Positions 1 to 8,471 of a stretch of DNA of 60,539 nucleotides are shown piece by piece. The stretch is from a virus. Where the stretch lies: positions 1 through 60,539 of IMG/VR virus record IMGVR_UViG_3300034082_002911. One strand, given 5' to 3'. The notes beneath the pieces are model-generated. The model had not been told where the DNA came from and made no database searches. It was given only the letters and a program-made list of their open reading frames with translations. How positions within the stretch are numbered: the first letter of the stretch is position 1; every line of letters starts with the position of its first letter. The translations under genes were made by a program, and so were the position numbers.

Positions 1-408
1 GTAGGCATATCCATGGTTTGAAAAATGTGGTGGACCTAAATCTATTTGATTTGCGGTTAGAGGATATGTAATATTTTTATCGGGAAAAATACACGTTGAT
101 AAAATATTAACAAAGTTTGGTATTTCACTTTTAAATGAAGCTTCAATAACATTGTTATTTAAAACAAAGTTATCAATAAAAAACTTTTTATTATTCTTCA
201 TGTTGGCCTGCACCCCACCAACCTTTGCCGCACAATTAATTATTGTGTCAACACCACTGTGTTTTACGTGATAATTAATATAATCTAATGTTTGTTCTCT
301 ATTGGTTAATTCGGCGTCTTTACGAGTATGATATACGTGACCATCACCTAAAAGTTTTTTTAACGATGAACCTACTAAACCATCTGAACCTGTAACTAAT
401 ACTGTCAT
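1..408 (-). CDS. fcl: GDP-L-fucose synthase, C-terminus cut by window edge
   Basis: Translation from the ATG at 408-406 gives 136 residues of an NAD(P)-binding short-chain dehydrogenase/epimerase that runs off the window start. Residues 7-13 are the Rossmann motif GSDGLVG. Then come NCAAKVGGVQAN, STCIFPD (catalytic Ser region), GPPHFSNHGYAY with the catalytic Tyr at the very edge. These are signature stretches of GDP-4-keto-6-deoxy-mannose epimerase-reductase (Fcl/WcaG), which makes GDP-L-fucose, the donor for fucosyltransferases. The start overlaps the stop of the upstream GT11 fucosyltransferase gene in an ATGA, so the two are probably translationally coupled. The partner GDP-mannose 4,6-dehydratase is not in the window; it may lie further downstream or be supplied by the host. 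Family assignment is very secure. Confidence 0.93.
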   Translation of the reverse strand, partial: MTVLVTGSDGLVGSSLKKLLGDGHVYHTRKDAELTNREQTLDYINYHVKHSGVDTIINCAAKVGGVQANMKNNKKFFIDNFVLNNNVIEASFKSEIPNFVNILSTCIFPDKNITYPLTANQIDLGPPHFSNHGYAY

Positions 409-1187
409 AATTTAATCCATTTATTGCAATATAAGTCATTAGTATTTAAATGTAAATTGGAAACTCCAAACCATTTGGATGGAATTATAACTTGTTTATT
501 TTTATTCTTATTTAACCAAGCTCCCCACCAACTGAATGTTGAATTTGCCAATATATTATTATTACACATCGACATCAAATACAAATCTTCGTAATCTAAA
601 TTGTCGGACACAAATGTTTTATTTTTTAAGAAACTAAAATTTTCTTCACACCATTTAATGTCGTCAGAGAATATTAAGAAATGGTTTTCTTTACCAATAA
701 TATTAATTGCTTTTTGGTAATATTCAATTGGTTGGATTGGGTGGTAATTTTGTAAACCTAAATAATCCCCACGTCTAACGTGAATCGAACAAGTATCACG
801 TTTTAATACTTCACCGTATTTGTTAATTAATTTTTGGTTTGTTTCACCATCAATTTTAAACAATTCTAATATTTCATTTCTATAGTCCATGAAATATTTT
901 TCACTTTGAAAGTATCCATATAATTTAACATTACCATCAATTTGAGGTAATGGAAAATATGAAAATCCACCTTCTCCTAATGGGGTAAAATCAGTAACAC
1001 CATTAATAAAATTAACATTTCTAAAAATATTTGATGTATAGTTTGAATATGGTTTATGTGGTACCTTTGAATCTGATACATCACATAACAATTCTTTATT
1101 ATCTCTTAGACATAAATAATAGGCTGTGGATATTTGGAATAAATAATTTCCTAATCCACCCATTAATTTTGTAGATACAAAACTCAT
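405..1187 (-). CDS. alpha-1,2-fucosyltransferase-like, family GT11
   Basis: A 260-residue GT-B enzyme expected to move L-fucose from GDP-fucose to a glycan acceptor in the cytoplasm. Visible motifs are the N-terminal GGLGNYLFQ (residues 10-18), the GDP-fucose binding motif HVRRGDY (136-142), and the C-terminal NSTFSWWGAWL typical of GT11 (FutC, WbsJ). Length is close to the family norm of about 280. The adjacent downstream gene makes the donor sugar (GDP-L-fucose synthase, ATGA overlap), which supports the role. The start ATG shares its first base with the stop of the upstream methyltransferase gene. Linkage specificity (alpha-1,2) is inferred from the family only. The target could be phage fibre glycans or host surface polysaccharide. 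Confidence 0.88.
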   Translation of the reverse strand: MSFVSTKLMGGLGNYLFQISTAYYLCLRDNKELLCDVSDSKVPHKPYSNYTSNIFRNVNFINGVTDFTPLGEGGFSYFPLPQIDGNVKLYGYFQSEKYFMDYRNEILELFKIDGETNQKLINKYGEVLKRDTCSIHVRRGDYLGLQNYHPIQPIEYYQKAINIIGKENHFLIFSDDIKWCEENFSFLKNKTFVSDNLDYEDLYLMSMCNNNILANSTFSWWGAWLNKNKNKQVIIPSKWFGVSNLHLNTNDLYCNKWIKL

Positions 1188-1804
1188 TAATATAATCTTT
1201 TAATATATCCATTTGGATTGAAAGTGGCGTTTTTACCAAAAAAATCGCACCATTTTCTATCAATTTGGAAATTAGGGTTATCGGGTAAAAATTCACCAAT
1301 TGCTCTTAGTGGGCCACCACTGTATTGTTTTTCAAGACCAATATGGTTTAATGCCCCGTCTTCAATAATAAAATAAGAATTGACAGAAACCAAATCTTTA
1401 AATTTATCCATAGCCATTTTTACATGACTATATAAGTGAGACCCATCATCAATAACCAATATGTTATTGTAACCTTCAGCGTTTTTTAAATCATAATCTA
1501 TAAATCCGCCTAAAAATCTTTTAATTCTTGGGTGGTTAACTATTAACGGGTCCATAGGATATTCCATTATATCCATAGTATGAATCATGCCATTACCCAA
1601 TAAATCTAACATATCTGCCATGTATAGTGCTGATGCTCCATGGTTAGTACCAATTTCAATAATTAAATCGGGTTTAACCTCATTAATTATCATTTGATAT
1701 AATAAGTAGTCAAAAGGGTCTTTAATTAATTTAATACCACGATAAGATACTTTGTGGTGACCTGCACTGATAGACTCAATCGAGAAAGAAATTTCGTTAT
1801 CCAT
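1187..1804 (-). CDS. CmcI-like SAM-dependent methyltransferase
   Basis: A 205-residue class I methyltransferase of the cephalosporin hydroxylase/rhamnosyl O-methyltransferase (CmcI) family. The SAM-binding loop EIGTNHGASAL is near residues 50-60, and the metal/active-site stretch VIDDGSHLYSHV is near 116-127. Members methylate hydroxyls of sugars, often capping a polysaccharide or O-glycan chain. It sits in a tight minus-strand run of sugar genes, 17 bp after the NeuD-like gene and overlapping the fucosyltransferase gene by one base. The acceptor cannot be read from sequence. An O-methyl cap on a deoxysugar is the most natural guess given the fucose genes alongside. Confidence 0.75.
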   Translation of the reverse strand: MDNEISFSIESISAGHHKVSYRGIKLIKDPFDYLLYQMIINEVKPDLIIEIGTNHGASALYMADMLDLLGNGMIHTMDIMEYPMDPLIVNHPRIKRFLGGFIDYDLKNAEGYNNILVIDDGSHLYSHVKMAMDKFKDLVSVNSYFIIEDGALNHIGLEKQYSGGPLRAIGEFLPDNPNFQIDRKWCDFFGKNATFNPNGYIKRLY

Positions 1805-1821
1805 AATAAGAATTTTTAATT

Positions 1822-2463
1822 TTATTTTTTTACTAAAAGTTTAGATGGAATTCCAACATATACTTCAGGTTCATCACCCAAAATATTTTTAACTACCGCA
1901 GTTTGAGCACCAAAAGTTTTATTTGACCCAATGTTTAATCTATCTCTAACAATACACCCTGTTCCAAATTCATTAGAAGACCCCATGGTTATTTGACCTG
2001 AAATATGAACACCAGGATTTGTGGTGCAATAGTCGCCAATAATTGTATCGTGACCAACCGTAGTATTTAAGTTTAGTGTTACATAGTCACCAAACGTAAC
2101 ATTAGAAGTGACAACACAACCTGGTGAAACAATACCACCATACCCTAAATTTTTTCTATCCATTAATACGATTGCTGACGGGTCAACAATTGTTTCAGAT
2201 GGAACTAAACCTGATGATAACGCCTTTACAACTAAAATTTTTTTTATTTTTGGACTACCAACAGCAACTATAAATTTATAGTTTTCTTTAAATGACCAAT
2301 CTTTAACTACTGGAAATACTTCACCATCAATATCAAACGATGTTTGACCATCATCTAAATCATTAACAAAAATGAAATTAGTTATTTCAGGTTTTGCTCT
2401 TTTCACATAATAGTAAAATTCTTTTGCAAGCCCTGCAGCACCTAAAATTACAATACTACTCAT
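1822..2463 (-). CDS. NeuD/PglD-type sugar O/N-acyltransferase
   Basis: 213 residues. The N-terminus IVILGAAGLAKEF is the nucleotide-sugar binding half typical of NeuD/PglD proteins. From about residue 95 the chain has hexapeptide repeats (for example I-V-S-P-G-C, V-T-F-G-D-Y, T-I-I-G-D-Y) that form a left-handed beta helix using acetyl-CoA. Such enzymes acetylate sialic acids or amino sugars. The start overlaps the end of the DegT aminotransferase gene by 4 bp. An aminotransferase followed by an acyltransferase is the usual order for making an N-acylated amino-deoxy sugar, so the two probably act in succession. O- versus N-acetylation is not resolved. Confidence 0.8.
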   Translation of the reverse strand: MSSIVILGAAGLAKEFYYYVKRAKPEITNFIFVNDLDDGQTSFDIDGEVFPVVKDWSFKENYKFIVAVGSPKIKKILVVKALSSGLVPSETIVDPSAIVLMDRKNLGYGGIVSPGCVVTSNVTFGDYVTLNLNTTVGHDTIIGDYCTTNPGVHISGQITMGSSNEFGTGCIVRDRLNIGSNKTFGAQTAVVKNILGDEPEVYVGIPSKLLVKK

Positions 2464-3620
2464 CCTTCTATTTGTTGGTTAACTTTTATTACTTGTTCAA
2501 TTACATAGTTAATATCCTCATCAGTTAAATTCATATGTAATGGTAGGGTTATTAATTTTTCAGATATTGTTAAAGAATTTGGACATGTACCAAATCCATG
2601 TTTGTACATTTTATAATTGGTGTTATCTCTATAATGAACTCCAGGATATACTCCATTTGAATTTAATAATTCCATGAATTTATTTCGTTGGTTAACAACA
2701 ATTTGAAATAAATGTCTTGATGATAATACACAATCGTTATGTGTCTTTATGGTTTGAATTCCGTGTTTGGTTAATTCGTTTTCATATTTTTCACAGATTT
2801 CTCGTCTTCTGTCATTATCTTCGTCAAGGTATTTTAAACCAACTAATGCCATTGATGCCATTATTGAGTTTCCGTGGTATTTGTAACCAACATCAACTAA
2901 GTCGTATTCCCATTTATAATTTCCTTTATCGTTACTTCTTTGGTATGTGTCTTTATCAATACCTAACCAAGATAGTTTTCTTACTAAAGTATCGTAGTCC
3001 TCATTTGCAAAACAAATCATACCTGAATCTGCAGTCGGTAAGTTCTTAACTGCTTGGAAACTAAACACGGTTACATCGGCACCATGACCAATATGCTCAA
3101 CTTTACCTGTTGATGGATTTTTTGTAAATGTACCTGACATGTGAGCGGCGTCTAAAATTAACTTTAACTTATGTTTTTTACATAATTCGATAATTTTATA
3201 AAGTTCACCAGTATTACCACCAATACCAATAAACAAAACTGCTTTTGTTTTTTTAGTTATTTTTGATTCAACTGATGATGGGTCTAAACACAAATATTCA
3301 TCCACATCCGCGAATACGGGTTTTAAATTTTCATACATTATTGCATGATTTGATGATACAAATGTTAATGGACTTGTAATGATTTCATCGTCATCGGACC
3401 ATTTATTAGCGTCCTTCAATATTTTTACCGCCAAATGAAGACCTGAAGTATTTGAGTTAATGAAATGAGCGTGAGGTAAATTTGTATAAGTTTTCCATTC
3501 ATTTTCAATTTCGACGGTTTTAAACCCTAATCCTGTCCAACCCTTGTCTAAACAAGTTGACATATGTTCAAAAATTTCTTCGTTTCTAAATTTTGGGACA
3601 AATAATTGTATATTTTTCAT
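2460..3620 (-). CDS. DegT/DnrJ/EryC1/StrS sugar aminotransferase
   Basis: 386 residues, the normal length of PLP-dependent sugar aminotransferases, which convert a nucleotide-linked keto sugar to an amino sugar. The PLP lysine is K192 in FSFQAVKNL, the cofactor-binding Asp is D157 in LILDAAH, and the substrate/PLP loop NSNTSGLHLA is at 55-64. The usual glycine-rich stretch after the lysine is LPTADSGM here. It overlaps the NeuD-like acyltransferase (4 bp) and the upstream GT2 gene (4 bp), which places it in one transcript with them. The product sugar is unknown. Confidence 0.88.
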   Translation of the reverse strand: MKNIQLFVPKFRNEEIFEHMSTCLDKGWTGLGFKTVEIENEWKTYTNLPHAHFINSNTSGLHLAVKILKDANKWSDDDEIITSPLTFVSSNHAIMYENLKPVFADVDEYLCLDPSSVESKITKKTKAVLFIGIGGNTGELYKIIELCKKHKLKLILDAAHMSGTFTKNPSTGKVEHIGHGADVTVFSFQAVKNLPTADSGMICFANEDYDTLVRKLSWLGIDKDTYQRSNDKGNYKWEYDLVDVGYKYHGNSIMASMALVGLKYLDEDNDRRREICEKYENELTKHGIQTIKTHNDCVLSSRHLFQIVVNQRNKFMELLNSNGVYPGVHYRDNTNYKMYKHGFGTCPNSLTISEKLITLPLHMNLTDEDINYVIEQVIKVNQQIEG

Positions 3621-4333
3621 ATTAAAAATTTTTTATTGCAATACTCAATATCTTTATAAAGTAAATCACTATGTTTTGATGATAATTGGCTGGTCAATGT
3701 ATGGTCACCAATTCCAACAGCAATCCTATAATCTTTTAAAACTCCAGGATAACCATGTTTGATAAACATACGATACCAAAGTTCACAATCAATCATATAT
3801 AAAACTTCAGGGTCAAAATATTCATCACGAGGTATTAAACCAACACTCGGACATCCAACAAAATTAATACCTTTAATTAAGTGTTTTCCATCACCTTCAA
3901 TCCTTGGAATAATTGGATTTGTCCAACTACCAGTTCCATAATCGTAATGGATACATCCACTGATAACCCATTTACTACCTTCACCCAACAAATCAACCAT
4001 TAGTTGAATTGAATTTTCACCAACCATAAAGTCGTCTAAATTCATTAATTTGATATAATCCCCTGTAGAATTTTTAATTGCGTTGTTGGTATTATGTGCG
4101 GGCCATCCGATGTCCTCAAAATTCCTCAAATACATTATATTATCCAAACCCAATCCTTTAATGTAATTTTCAATTACATCATCTTTTGAATGGTCGGAAA
4201 CAACAATTTCCATATTTTTATAGGTTTGAGAAAGAATTGATTGGATATTCTTATTAATAAATTCAACACCTCTACCATTTGCTTCGTATGATGGAATACA
4301 TACTGAAATTTTTGGATTAAAGTTTTCAGACAT
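3617..4333 (-). CDS. Family 2 glycosyltransferase
   Basis: 238 residues with a GT-A fold of the GT2 type. KISVCIPSYEANG opens the nucleotide-binding domain, SILSQTYKNMEIVVSDHSKD follows, and MNLDDFM near residue 100 is the metal-binding D-x-D equivalent. It transfers an activated sugar of unknown kind to a glycan acceptor. It overlaps the next GT2 gene upstream by 8 bp and the aminotransferase downstream by 4 bp. No membrane segment is visible. Confidence 0.85.
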   Translation of the reverse strand: MSENFNPKISVCIPSYEANGRGVEFINKNIQSILSQTYKNMEIVVSDHSKDDVIENYIKGLGLDNIMYLRNFEDIGWPAHNTNNAIKNSTGDYIKLMNLDDFMVGENSIQLMVDLLGEGSKWVISGCIHYDYGTGSWTNPIIPRIEGDGKHLIKGINFVGCPSVGLIPRDEYFDPEVLYMIDCELWYRMFIKHGYPGVLKDYRIAVGIGDHTLTSQLSSKHSDLLYKDIEYCNKKFLI

Positions 4334-5045
4334 TTTCTAATAAATTATAATTTGGTTTATTTCTAATTATGTTTACGGTTGAACTTACTTTACTCATATT
4401 GACTTTGTGGTCATTTAATGGGTTTGACTCATTATATATGTATAATACATCTGGTATATATCTAAAGTGATTTTCTCCCGACATTTCTAACATTGGAAAC
4501 ATAAATGATAAATCACCCGCAACACTCCAATAATTTCCAGAAACATCTTTTAAATCTTCTTCTTTAATTTTTTTCCATAACCAAGACTTCCATGTTCTCA
4601 TGTGTGATAGTGTAAAAGTTTGTTTTCTAATGTTTGTAAAATTTTTAGGGGGATTTGCAAACCCTGGCCTACCATCATGATATTTAAACGAACCACTTGT
4701 CATCCAAACATTTTTGTCTTTATAAACATCATCTATGAAGGATAACACATTTGAATTTGGTAACCAATCGTCACCATCAACCTCAACACATATTTCATAA
4801 TCAGGAATATCTAATCCACGAATTACTTGGTCGTAATTTCCTGGTTGATACATTTTTTGTTTATTCTCAATAAGAATAAACCTATTATCGCCCGATATGG
4901 TTTTTTTAATGATATCAACAGTTTTATCAGTTGACATGTCATCAGTTATATAACATTTAAAGTCCTTAAATCTTTGAGTCATAATTGTCATTAAAGAACG
5001 CTCAACAAAATTCTCACAGTTATATGTTGTAGTTAAGATTATCAT
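4326..5045 (-). CDS. Family 2 glycosyltransferase
   Basis: 239 residues. It starts MIILTTTYNCENFVERSL and carries the GT2 features ITDDMSTDKT and the D-x-D-type motif VEVDGDDWLP near residue 90. Transfer of a sugar to a growing glycan is expected; donor and acceptor are unknown. It is related in fold, but not closely, to the adjacent GT2 gene. Its ATG shares one base with the stop of the UDP-sugar dehydrogenase homologue upstream. Confidence 0.85.
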   Translation of the reverse strand: MIILTTTYNCENFVERSLMTIMTQRFKDFKCYITDDMSTDKTVDIIKKTISGDNRFILIENKQKMYQPGNYDQVIRGLDIPDYEICVEVDGDDWLPNSNVLSFIDDVYKDKNVWMTSGSFKYHDGRPGFANPPKNFTNIRKQTFTLSHMRTWKSWLWKKIKEEDLKDVSGNYWSVAGDLSFMFPMLEMSGENHFRYIPDVLYIYNESNPLNDHKVNMSKVSSTVNIIRNKPNYNLLENV

Positions 5046-6202
5046 TATAAATTAATTAATATTCCTTCTGGTTTTGTACCTATTGGAAAAAACTTTAACC
5101 GACCATCATACGACTCACTTAATGATGTTAATTTTTCTGCAACTTCAGTTATTTCAATAACGTTTAATGTATAGCCTTCATTTAATAAATCAACACATAA
5201 TTGAAATTGTTGTGACTCCTCAATTACATTAGTACCTTTCTTATACGTTATGTGGTTCATAACAAATGGTACTTCTTTATTTGGATTTTTTTGAATATAA
5301 TATTCTTTTAAAAAAGAAATGTGTGATTTGTTGAATGTATCAACACTTGTAATTAATTCGGTATTTGCGTCAATACTATTGGCGAAATGTTTTAACGATT
5401 TATTATCTCCATTAATTGTTGGACCCCCATACCCAAAACCATATTTCATATGTTTTTGTCCAATTCCTGAATTACCACCAATTGCGGTTAATACCATATC
5501 AACCTCATCTTCAACTCCTGATTTAGTTATAATTTCACCTAACATGTTGGCATAAGTAATTTTTACAGATAAAAATGAATTAATACTAATTTTTGTTAAT
5601 TCGGCAGCCTTTGATGACATTGTATAAACATTAACAAGAACTTTTTTAAGTTCGGTGTGTAAACTAATTAAATCATTTATTAGTTCTTGATATTCTCCAC
5701 CAATTAAGACCATTTCATGATTTTCAATATCTTTTACAATCTCACCATCATTTGTGAAAAATGGATTATATGCAACTTGGATATTAAACATGTTTAATCT
5801 TTCTTGTATTTGTGATACTTCTCCAGGGTTTGTTGTGGAACATATCACCACTTTTTTATTATAAAGAGAAACGTTCTGAGAAGATAAACTATAAAATTCT
5901 GAAACAACATCAAAAACTTTTGTTGTGTCATAATTACCATCAATATTAGATGGGGTTGGAGAAAAAATAAAAATAATGTCGGAATTTTTAATTACCTCTG
6001 CATTACTTGTTGTTGCACTAAATTTAGTGGTATCAAATAACATAGATTGGATTAATGGTTCATTTGTAATACATATGTTTTGATTAAGATTAAAAACATA
6101 ATCATCATTACTATTTGAAACTAAAACTTCATGACCTTTTTTTTCGCATAACAATCCAAAAGACAAACCAATTTCATTAACACTAATTAAACCTAATTTC
6201 AT
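5045..6202 (-). CDS. UDP-glucose/GDP-mannose dehydrogenase homologue lacking the catalytic Cys
   Basis: 385 residues with the full three-part layout of nucleotide-sugar 6-dehydrogenases: an N-terminal NAD domain, the central helical region with the conserved Lys (K204 in ELTKISINSF), and a C-terminal UDP-binding domain (from about residue 310). Two key features are changed. The catalytic cysteine, normally in GG(S/P)CxPKD, is threonine here (T262 in GGPTINGD). The N-terminal GxGxxG nucleotide loop is replaced by LGLISVNEIG. As seen, it should not complete the two-step oxidation to a uronic acid. It may be an aldehyde-stage enzyme, a binding protein or a repurposed paralogue. It lies between two glycosyltransferase genes, 0-1 bp from each. 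Confidence 0.78.
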   Translation of the reverse strand: MKLGLISVNEIGLSFGLLCEKKGHEVLVSNSNDDYVFNLNQNICITNEPLIQSMLFDTTKFSATTSNAEVIKNSDIIFIFSPTPSNIDGNYDTTKVFDVVSEFYSLSSQNVSLYNKKVVICSTTNPGEVSQIQERLNMFNIQVAYNPFFTNDGEIVKDIENHEMVLIGGEYQELINDLISLHTELKKVLVNVYTMSSKAAELTKISINSFLSVKITYANMLGEIITKSGVEDEVDMVLTAIGGNSGIGQKHMKYGFGYGGPTINGDNKSLKHFANSIDANTELITSVDTFNKSHISFLKEYYIQKNPNKEVPFVMNHITYKKGTNVIEESQQFQLCVDLLNEGYTLNVIEITEVAEKLTSLSESYDGRLKFFPIGTKPEGILINL

Positions 6203-7831
6203 TTATGATAAAATTTTGAGGTATTGTTCTTTTATTTGTTGTGCAACATTCATGGAATAATACTTTTCAATGTCTGTTGGTGGTTCATGTTTTTCTTTAG
6301 ATAAAATAAATCCGCCAGAGTCTACTTTATAAATCCAACTTGATTTACCACACATCCAACTTTCGATGGTTGTTCTACCTAATTGAATTCCTGCGGTTTC
6401 ATACGCATCTAAAATAAATTTTTCTATGTTCCATGTTGCCGGAAAATACTTAACATGTTGTTCAAGTAATACATTTTCTAAATAATTTCCATTATTATCA
6501 CCAACCAACCAAAGTTCTTTTCCAATCTCTCTTGTGTATTCGATTAAATCTAAAATGGTTTCTTTTCTCAAATAATCTATAGTACCAACAAATAAAACAT
6601 AATCTTTTTCAGTTGTATTCAAAGATTTAAATTTTTCATTATCAACAGGATTATAAATGACTTCAATCATTTCTTCAGGTATTTCAAAATTGTTCATCAT
6701 GTGTTCCTTAATTTCAGGACGAATTGCAACATATTTTTTAATTGTTGGGTCAACAACAGGGTCTTCTAATGAAATAACTTCAGAGTGAATTGCACAAATC
6801 TTAGGTAATTCAGGATACATATTTAAAATTCTTTCCGCAACAGGCTTGTGTTGGAAATGAACAATATCATAATCAACTTCAGAAACTCTATATAACGCGT
6901 TTGGTGTTGATGGTTTGAACCCTTCAGGCGTATTCGTACCCCATTGTCCATCACCAAGTTTAAATCCTGGTGCGTTTTCAAATGACACACATTTAATTCC
7001 AAGTTTTTTTGCCATGTCAGTCACAGGTCCACCAATTTGTGAAAGAACCGTAACACTACAGTTTAATTTGATTAAACTTTTAGCTAACTCAAAAACATAT
7101 AACTCAGAACCTGTAAAGTTTCTAAAAGAAATACAAGACAATAAAACCTTTAATCGTTTATTAACATCAAACGGAATTTTTGATGGTAAGCTTTCCCCAT
7201 ATTTTTTAACAAAAAATTCTCTATTATCTTCCCATTGTTGATTGGTCTGACCAATTGACTTGTGAGTGATTCTAACGTTTGTGATAACACCAACCTTAAC
7301 ATCTTCTATATAATTCCTATAACAAAATGCAATGTCATAAAAATGGAACCCTTCAAACTCCTCGTCAAAAGTATGTTTAATTTTTGATTTACTTAACGCA
7401 ATAAACACACCATCAACAATAACAGTCGGTTTAATTGATTTACCTAAATCATCAGAGTATTTTGATGTCCATTTTTTTCCTTCACTCTCATGGTTAACAA
7501 TACCAATCATGGTGTTTCTTGAATCCCACCATCTACCTGTTTCTGGCATGTTGGTAGTACCCGCGACACCTAAGATACCGTAATCAGTTTTTTCAAAATG
7601 AGTTTTAATTTTGTGGAACCAACTTGATGTGTCAAAGTAAATGTCATCATGACAAAGAACTACTATGTCAGTTTTTGATTCCTCAAGAATTTCATTATAA
7701 ACTTGAGATAATGATTTCTCTCCGTTATTAATCTTTTCAATAACTTCTATTTTTTTAAACCCCGAACTTTTTTTTAAGTACTCGATAAATTGGGGGTTAT
7801 GTTCTCTTGTTGAATATCCTACTGTAATCAT
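6203..7831 (-). CDS. Two-domain glycosyltransferase, GT2-like plus GT4-like
   Basis: 542 residues with two catalytic folds in one chain. Residues 1-215 resemble the GT2-like family with ITVGYSTREHNPQF at the start and CHDDIYF as the D-x-D-type motif. Residues 228-542 are a GT-B GT4-type domain with FRNFTGSELYVFELAKSL, HFQHKPVAERI, YNPVDNEKF and VLFVGTIDYLRKE. It could add two sugars in succession to the same glycan. Usual GT2 and GT4 enzymes are separate 250-400 residue proteins, so this is a fusion. It starts 10 bp after the dUTPase stop. Confidence 0.82.
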   Translation of the reverse strand: MITVGYSTREHNPQFIEYLKKSSGFKKIEVIEKINNGEKSLSQVYNEILEESKTDIVVLCHDDIYFDTSSWFHKIKTHFEKTDYGILGVAGTTNMPETGRWWDSRNTMIGIVNHESEGKKWTSKYSDDLGKSIKPTVIVDGVFIALSKSKIKHTFDEEFEGFHFYDIAFCYRNYIEDVKVGVITNVRITHKSIGQTNQQWEDNREFFVKKYGESLPSKIPFDVNKRLKVLLSCISFRNFTGSELYVFELAKSLIKLNCSVTVLSQIGGPVTDMAKKLGIKCVSFENAPGFKLGDGQWGTNTPEGFKPSTPNALYRVSEVDYDIVHFQHKPVAERILNMYPELPKICAIHSEVISLEDPVVDPTIKKYVAIRPEIKEHMMNNFEIPEEMIEVIYNPVDNEKFKSLNTTEKDYVLFVGTIDYLRKETILDLIEYTREIGKELWLVGDNNGNYLENVLLEQHVKYFPATWNIEKFILDAYETAGIQLGRTTIESWMCGKSSWIYKVDSGGFILSKEKHEPPTDIEKYYSMNVAQQIKEQYLKILS

Positions 7832-7841
7832 TATTTAATAT

Positions 7842-8471
7842 TTAAATTCCCGTACTTCCAAATCCATTATCACCTCTATCTTTTTCATCAAGTTGGTCAA
7901 CTTTTTCAAATCTAACATATTCCCCATTTATGACAGGACATAGAACTGCTTGTCCAACTTTCATTCCTTTTGAAATCATTACGGAATGGTTATTTGTATT
8001 AAACACAATTACTTGTATTTCACCTGTATATCCTTGGTCTACAGTTCCTGGTGTATTAAGAACGGTTAATCCTTGTTTAATTGCTAAACCGCTTTTAGGT
8101 CTAATTTGAAGTTCATAACCTTTCTCAAAAGAAACTTTAATCCCTGTTGGGACTAAAATTCTGCCAAATGGTTTAATTTCTAAATCTTGTGTTGAGTGTA
8201 AATCAAATCCTGAATCGGATAGGTATGCATATTTTGGGAAAACGGCATCTTTGTGAATTAATTCAACTTCAATAGTTCGTGTCTGAGAATTTTTAAAAAA
8301 CTCATCATCTAAATCTTCAAAACCCTCTAAATCAACTCCAAAAAATTCTTCAAGTTCTTTTTGAGATTCTTCATCTGGTTCTATTCCAGCGTCAAATTTA
8401 ATTTTTTCAAATTTTTCAAGAATGTCATTATAAATTTTTGGGTCAAATCCCATATTATTTAAATTTTTCAT
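7842..8471 (-). CDS. dut: dUTP diphosphatase with acidic N-terminal extension
   Basis: 209 residues. Residues 70-209 are a trimeric dUTPase that hydrolyses dUTP to dUMP and pyrophosphate. All five motifs are visible: SDSGFDL (I), RPKSGLA (II), NTPGTVDQGYTGEI (III, catalytic Asp), GMKVGQ (IV) and RGDNGFGSTG (V, C-terminal arm). The first 65 residues are an extra, acid-rich segment (EPDEESQKELEEFFG region) absent from ordinary phage dUTPases of about 140-150 residues. The gene shares a base with the exonuclease gene upstream. Both are DNA-metabolism genes set inside a glycan operon. Confidence 0.93.
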   Translation of the reverse strand: MKNLNNMGFDPKIYNDILEKFEKIKFDAGIEPDEESQKELEEFFGVDLEGFEDLDDEFFKNSQTRTIEVELIHKDAVFPKYAYLSDSGFDLHSTQDLEIKPFGRILVPTGIKVSFEKGYELQIRPKSGLAIKQGLTVLNTPGTVDQGYTGEIQVIVFNTNNHSVMISKGMKVGQAVLCPVINGEYVRFEKVDQLDEKDRGDNGFGSTGI

